From assembly GCF_030866785.1 (NCBI RefSeq), contig NZ_CP133018.1:248001-312000 (forward strand): a stretch of DNA of 64,000 nucleotides, read 5' to 3'. Under the pieces are notes generated by a model. The model worked only from the letters and a program-made list of their open reading frames with translations, was not told the DNA's origin and did not search any database. The stretch is from Agromyces protaetiae. Its GTDB lineage: Bacteria > Actinomycetota > Actinomycetes > Actinomycetales > Microbacteriaceae. Shown piece by piece: positions 62,945-64,000 of the stretch. How positions within the stretch are numbered: the first letter of the stretch is position 1; each line of letters begins with the position of its first letter. Both the position numbers and the translations under genes were made by a program.

Positions 62945-63520
62945 TCACTCGACCGGGCCGGGCGGCGGTGGCGTGTCCACGATCCGCGGGGTGCCCTCGA
63001 ACAGCTGCAGGCGGCCGTCGAACGTCCGCGTCGTGACGTCGTCGAGGATTACGTCGGGCCAGCCGTCGTAGATCCGGGCGTGCCCCGAGCGCCCGGTGGC
63101 GACCGGGAACACGACGACGCGGTACCGATCGACGAGTCCGGCGTTCAGCAGGGCAGCGCACAGGATGGGGCTCCCGATGGTGAACAACGGCGAGTCGCCG
63201 GCCTTCAGCTCCGCGACCGCGGTCGCGGCGTCGCCGTCGATGAGCTGTGTGTTGGGCCAGGCGAGCGGCTCCTGGAGGCTCTTCGAGAAGACGATCTTGT
63301 GCTGCGCGTCCAGCCCGTCGAGGCCGGGCGCGCCCGACTCGCGCATCTGCGTGAACAGCCGATAGGTGTTCGCGCCCATCAGCAGCGTGCGGTCGGGATC
63401 GTCGTCTGCGGCGAGGAAGTCCAGATACTCAGGGCCCGCCATGCCCCAGAACCCGGGCCAGTCGGTCGCGCCGCCGTAGCCGTCGAGCGAGGTGATGTAG
63501 TCGATCGTGAGATTCGCCAT
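62945..63520 (-). CDS. Dihydrofolate reductase / RibD C-terminal domain family protein
   Basis: A 191-residue protein with the DHFR-like fold used for deaminoreductase reactions: IDYITSLDGY at the start, LLMGANTYRLF (residues 46-56), KIVFSKSL and FTIGSPILCAALLNAGLVDRYRVVVFPV. It probably binds NADPH and reduces a small ring compound or acts as a stand-alone RibD-C homologue. Start ATG 63520 has ACACTT six bases upstream. Function not assignable further. Confidence 0.85.
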   Translation of the reverse strand: MANLTIDYITSLDGYGGATDWPGFWGMAGPEYLDFLAADDDPDRTLLMGANTYRLFTQMRESGAPGLDGLDAQHKIVFSKSLQEPLAWPNTQLIDGDAATAVAELKAGDSPLFTIGSPILCAALLNAGLVDRYRVVVFPVATGRSGHARIYDGWPDVILDDVTTRTFDGRLQLFEGTPRIVDTPPPPGPVE

Positions 63521-63582
63521 GCCCGTAAGTGTTCCGCCGTCGTCGCTTCGCGTCGACCCCTTGGACGGTCGGACTCGACCGC

Positions 63583-63987
63583 TCAGTCGATGAGGCCGGA
63601 TGCCTCGAGCCGGGCCAGCACCTCGCGGCCCGCGGGCGGGCAGCGGTCGAGATCGGCCGTGGTCACCCAGTGCAGGGCGCCCACCTCGGCCGAGGCCGCC
63701 GGCGAGGCATCCGTCTCGGCTCGGAAGACCGCCATGCGCACGTGGCGACCTTCGGGCTCGCCGTGCGCGAGGGTGCGCACCTCGAAGAGGTGCTCGAGCT
63801 CCGCGGGGTCGAGGCGCAGCGCGACCTCTTCGAACGCCTCGCGGGCGGCGGCCTCGGCTGCCGTCTCACCCGGGTCGATCTTGCCGCCCGGCATGTAGTA
63901 CACGTCGCGGTCGCGCGCCGTGACCATGAGCACCCTCCGGTCCCGCACGAGCGCGATGGCGGAGACGAGCAGGTCGGGCAGAGGCAT
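63583..63987 (-). CDS. NUDIX hydrolase
   Basis: A 134-residue protein. The Nudix box GKIDPGETAAEAAAREAFEE (residues 35-54) contains the REAxEE metal-binding core, and YYMPGG precedes it. It would hydrolyse a nucleoside diphosphate linked to another group. TAGCCT ends seven bases before ATG 63987, right at the window edge, so the start is probably leaderless. Confidence 0.9.
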   Translation of the reverse strand: MPLPDLLVSAIALVRDRRVLMVTARDRDVYYMPGGKIDPGETAAEAAAREAFEEVALRLDPAELEHLFEVRTLAHGEPEGRHVRMAVFRAETDASPAASAEVGALHWVTTADLDRCPPAGREVLARLEASGLID

Positions 63988-63994
63988 CCGTCTC

Positions 63995-64000
63995 AGGCTA
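63995..64000 (-). promoter_or_regulatory. -10 box of NUDIX gene at the window edge
   Basis: TAGCCT on the minus strand, with GAGACGG as a seven-base spacer to the start. Confidence 0.45.

Noticed and set aside
1..64000. tRNA, rRNA, integrase, transposase or prophage genes
   Set aside because: None recognised on either strand; the att-like repeat at 61827/62861 has no visible recombinase in the window.

Overview
The window is chromosomal DNA from a high-GC actinobacterium. The best guess is a Microbacteriaceae member of the Agromyces type. This is inferred from the GC-rich third codon positions, the actinobacterial NucS mismatch endonuclease, many starts that look leaderless (a TANNNT-like -10 box ending 6-7 nt before the start codon), and the recurrent 9-mer GAGGCATCC / GGATGCCTC. 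No rRNA, tRNA, CRISPR array, prophage or transposase was seen.

Layout. 1-2.9 kb: the end of a peptide-utilisation operon (M20 dipeptidase, then DppD- and DppF-type ATPases). 2.9-19.9 kb: mostly housekeeping and redox genes: a PLP decarboxylase, a CDGSH/haem-oxygenase-like pair, an AlkA-type glycosylase, an HxlR regulator divergent from a luciferase-like/BBE flavoprotein fusion, a secreted alkaline phosphatase, a DUF916-like surface protein, a non-specific nuclease, an aromatic-type FAD monooxygenase, a beta-hydroxyacid dehydrogenase and a DUF1349 protein. 19.95-30.6 kb: a coherent catabolic island with a PrpB-type lyase, two GntR/FCD regulators flanking operator-like palindromes, a dihydropyrimidinase-type amidohydrolase, an isochorismatase-type hydrolase, a cupin, a NitT/TauT-like ABC importer with two permeases, an MmgE/PrpD protein and a flavin reductase. 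Together these look like import, ring opening, deamidation or decarbamoylation, and C-C cleavage of a nitrogen-containing cyclic compound. The substrate is unknown.

30.6-49.2 kb: a BBE oxidoreductase, a 1243-residue surface protein ending in three cell-wall-binding repeats, oligopeptidase B, a LysM lipoprotein, two tandem paralogous microproteins behind 17-bp tandem repeats, a coupled LuxR-Gpx-TetR operon, an LPXTG-type choice-of-anchor-A protein and a secreted M6 metalloprotease divergent from a small lipoprotein. 49.2-60.5 kb: a HAD phosphatase, nucS, an MFS/LacI pair with two palindromic operators, a MATE exporter that may lack a canonical start codon, an M13 peptidase, a beta-lactamase-fold protein and a double alpha/beta-hydrolase. 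62.9-64 kb: a DHFR-fold protein and a NUDIX hydrolase.

The most unusual segment is 60.5-62.9 kb. A 6 x 8-bp tandem repeat and a 35-bp near-perfect palindrome precede an AAA-type ATPase gene with a winged-helix-like tail. A 45-residue microprotein and a DUF3800-like (RNase-H-fold-like) protein follow. The last 51 bp of the ATPase gene recur about 1 kb downstream with only synonymous changes, so the microprotein/DUF3800 pair sits between two copies of the ATPase 3' end. This is the best candidate for an undescribed system, possibly a defence or toxin-like cassette. Several dispersed intergenic palindromes (two families with at least two copies each) also deserve attention.
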